From Lacinutrix venerupis (lineage in GTDB: Bacteria; Bacteroidota; Bacteroidia; Flavobacteriales; Flavobacteriaceae): DNA of 64,000 nucleotides. This document shows, one piece after another, positions 62,788 through 64,000 of this stretch. The notes under the pieces are model-generated. The model was not told the DNA's origin. It did not search any database and saw nothing but the letters and a program-made list of their open reading frames with translations. Position numbers and translations under genes: made by a program. Each line of letters starts with the position of its first letter. Position 1 is the stretch's first letter. The stretch is from contig NZ_RCCH01000003.1 in the NCBI RefSeq assembly GCF_003663945.1, positions 124,001 through 188,000 on the forward strand, read 5' to 3'.

Positions 62788-64000
62788 TTATTTCAAATTT
62801 TTAGAAATTATATCTAATAATTGCGATTCATTAAAAGGTTTTGTTAAAACATCGTTTATTCCCGCTTTTTTATAAAGACTTAAATCTTCTTTAAACACTT
62901 TAGCTGTCATAGCAACAATAGGTACCTTTTTTTGATGACGTTCTGGAAGTTTTCTAATTTTTTTTGCAATTTCATCTCCTCTAAACTCTTTTAGTTTTAT
63001 ATCCATTAATACTAAATCAACCTCATTGTCGATGTTAGAAATTCTTGCAAGAACTTCATCTGGTTTAGTTGCAATATCTAAAAAGAATTGACCTTGAGAA
63101 GCCAGAATTTTTAATACAGAAAGTTGTGTAATTTCAGAGTCTTCTACTAATAAAATATTATATTTTTTAGAAGTAGTTAGTTGTGATTGTTTTTTCTTAT
63201 CCTTTTTAACTTTTAAAGAAGGTTTGGAAACAAAATTAATATTTGTTGAAAATGTAGACCCTTTTCCTGGTGTTGAAGAAACACTTATTTTACTTTTTGT
63301 ATGCTCTACTAAATGTTTTACAATAGCAAGACCTAAACCAGTTCCTTTAATAGAATCGTCTCCACTTACTTGCGAGAAACTCGTAAAAATTTCTTCTAAT
63401 TTTTCTTCTTCTATACCAATTCCTGTGTCTATTATTTCAAAATGAATACTTGCTTTTTGAGCTCTAATTTGATTTAAAGAAACATTAAAAGTAACACTCC
63501 CATTGGATGTAAATTTTATTGCGTTGTCTAATAAGTTTGTTAAAACTTGTCTTAGTCTTTTAGCATCACCTCCAATAATTTCAGGTAATTTTTCATCAAA
63601 ACTATGGAGAAATTTTAAACCTTTATGTTCTGCTTTAAGTTTGTAATTAAATTTAATTTCATTAAGTAAATCAAGAAGGTTAAAAGGTTCTATGGACAAC
63701 TCTAAATTTCCAGATTCAATTTTAGATATGTCAAGAATATCATCTATCATTTTTTTTAAAAAATTCGACGATGAGTGTAATATTTTAATATAATCCTTTT
63801 GTTGTAAGTCTAAATTTGTTTTGCTTAAAATATCTGTAAACGTTAATATTCCAGTTAAAGGATCGCGAAGTTCATGACTAAAATTTGCAATAAATCTATT
63901 TTTAAAAACTTCTTTTTCTTTTAAGTATATATTTTTAAGCTCTAAAATTTGAGAATTAATTACAGATTCATTTCTTACTTGCGCAGTAGATTGATAGTTT
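62788..64000 (-). CDS. Hybrid histidine kinase with intact receiver (5' end beyond window)
   Basis: The frame is open to the right edge, so about 403 C-terminal residues are visible. They begin in a coiled linker ('YLKEKEVFKNRFIANFSHEL'), giving an H-box 'FSHELRDPLTGILTFTDIL'. The HATPase has 'LTNLLDNAIKFTSNGSVTF' and 'GTGLGLAIVKHLVEH'. The receiver keeps 'LLVEDSEITQ' (acidic pair), the phosphoacceptor Asp in 'DLVLMDIKLKEFRG', and Lys in 'VLTKPFNE'. It is a paralogue of the next gene (61175), from which it is 59 bases away, and probably shares its transcript. An upstream sensor domain is outside the window. Confidence 0.92.
   Translation of the reverse strand, partial: NYQSTAQVRNESVINSQILELKNIYLKEKEVFKNRFIANFSHELRDPLTGILTFTDILSKTNLDLQQKDYIKILHSSSNFLKKMIDDILDISKIESGNLELSIEPFNLLDLLNEIKFNYKLKAEHKGLKFLHSFDEKLPEIIGGDAKRLRQVLTNLLDNAIKFTSNGSVTFNVSLNQIRAQKASIHFEIIDTGIGIEEEKLEEIFTSFSQVSGDDSIKGTGLGLAIVKHLVEHTKSKISVSSTPGKGSTFSTNINFVSKPSLKVKKDKKKQSQLTTSKKYNILLVEDSEITQLSVLKILASQGQFFLDIATKPDEVLARISNIDNEVDLVLMDIKLKEFRGDEIAKKIRKLPERHQKKVPIVAMTAKVFKEDLSLYKKAGINDVLTKPFNESQLLDIISKNLK

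Noticed and set aside
1-64000. tRNA, rRNA, CRISPR, insertion sequence, prophage or toxin-antitoxin defence genes
   Set aside because: All gaps were read for these and none was recognised; gene content and composition look uniformly chromosomal.

Overview
The window is AT-rich and reads as a chromosomal segment of a marine-type member of the Flavobacteriaceae (Bacteroidota). Supporting evidence: gliding and type IX secretion genes (porZ-like, porT, gldE, gldD), TonB-dependent receptors, promoters of the Bacteroidota type (TTG or TTTG, about 16-21 bases, then TAnnTTTG), A/T-flanked hairpin terminators, near absence of Shine-Dalgarno sequences, and families found mostly in this phylum (DUF4301, DUF3127, DUF4199). 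I see no rRNA, tRNA, CRISPR array, transposase or prophage. It is mostly ordinary core genome, so most interest lies in regulatory leaders and in proteins with altered active sites.

Layout. 1-6 kb: porZ-recO-TonB receptor operon (receptor cut by the left edge) and gdhA. 6-13 kb: outer-membrane protein, a trans-sulfuration enzyme, a lipoprotein, DinB-like, ArsC/Spx-like, EamA and thioesterase genes, then the tight yicC-gmk-nadD operon. 13-18 kb: a 1477-residue CheB-CheR-PAS-histidine kinase-receiver fusion, then the only gap over 300 bases, with a possible small RNA. 18-25 kb: HMA lipoprotein, EamA exporter, paired M16 peptidases, DUF4199 protein, and L21 (with an HhH extension) plus L27. 25-28.5 kb: umuDC with a DinB-fold third gene, and ahcY. 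28.6-36 kb: phosphopantetheinyl transferase, GGGP-synthase family enzyme, a thiamine uptake cluster, DUF4301, ArfB, then a TPP riboswitch ahead of a TonB receptor. 36-44 kb: greA with a structured leader, HIT protein, histidine kinase, flavin reductase-like protein, DUF3127, aat, and a tag operon. 44-49.6 kb: porT, the ExbB/ExbD/ExbD proton-channel operon, asparaginase and TatD. 49.7-55.7 kb: RNase G with a hairpin-rich leader, a 30-residue basic ribosomal-type protein missed by ordinary ORF length cut-offs, HU, then mutY-ssb-gldE-gldD. 55.7-64 kb: TlpA-like protein, mfd, TerB-like protein and two neighbouring hybrid histidine kinases, the second cut by the right edge.

Functional themes. Envelope and gliding: PorZ, PorT, GldD, GldE and ExbBD. 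Thiamine: a riboswitch-controlled receptor, a PnuC/PnuT-type permease, a thiamine-binding protein and a NadR-like kinase. DNA repair: RecO, UmuDC, Tag, MutY, SSB and Mfd. Signalling: four histidine kinases. The strongest leads are a UmuD whose catalytic lysine is replaced by isoleucine, a serial stem-loop leader on RNase G, a terminator-like hairpin in the greA leader, and a hybrid kinase whose receiver has lost its phosphoacceptor aspartate.
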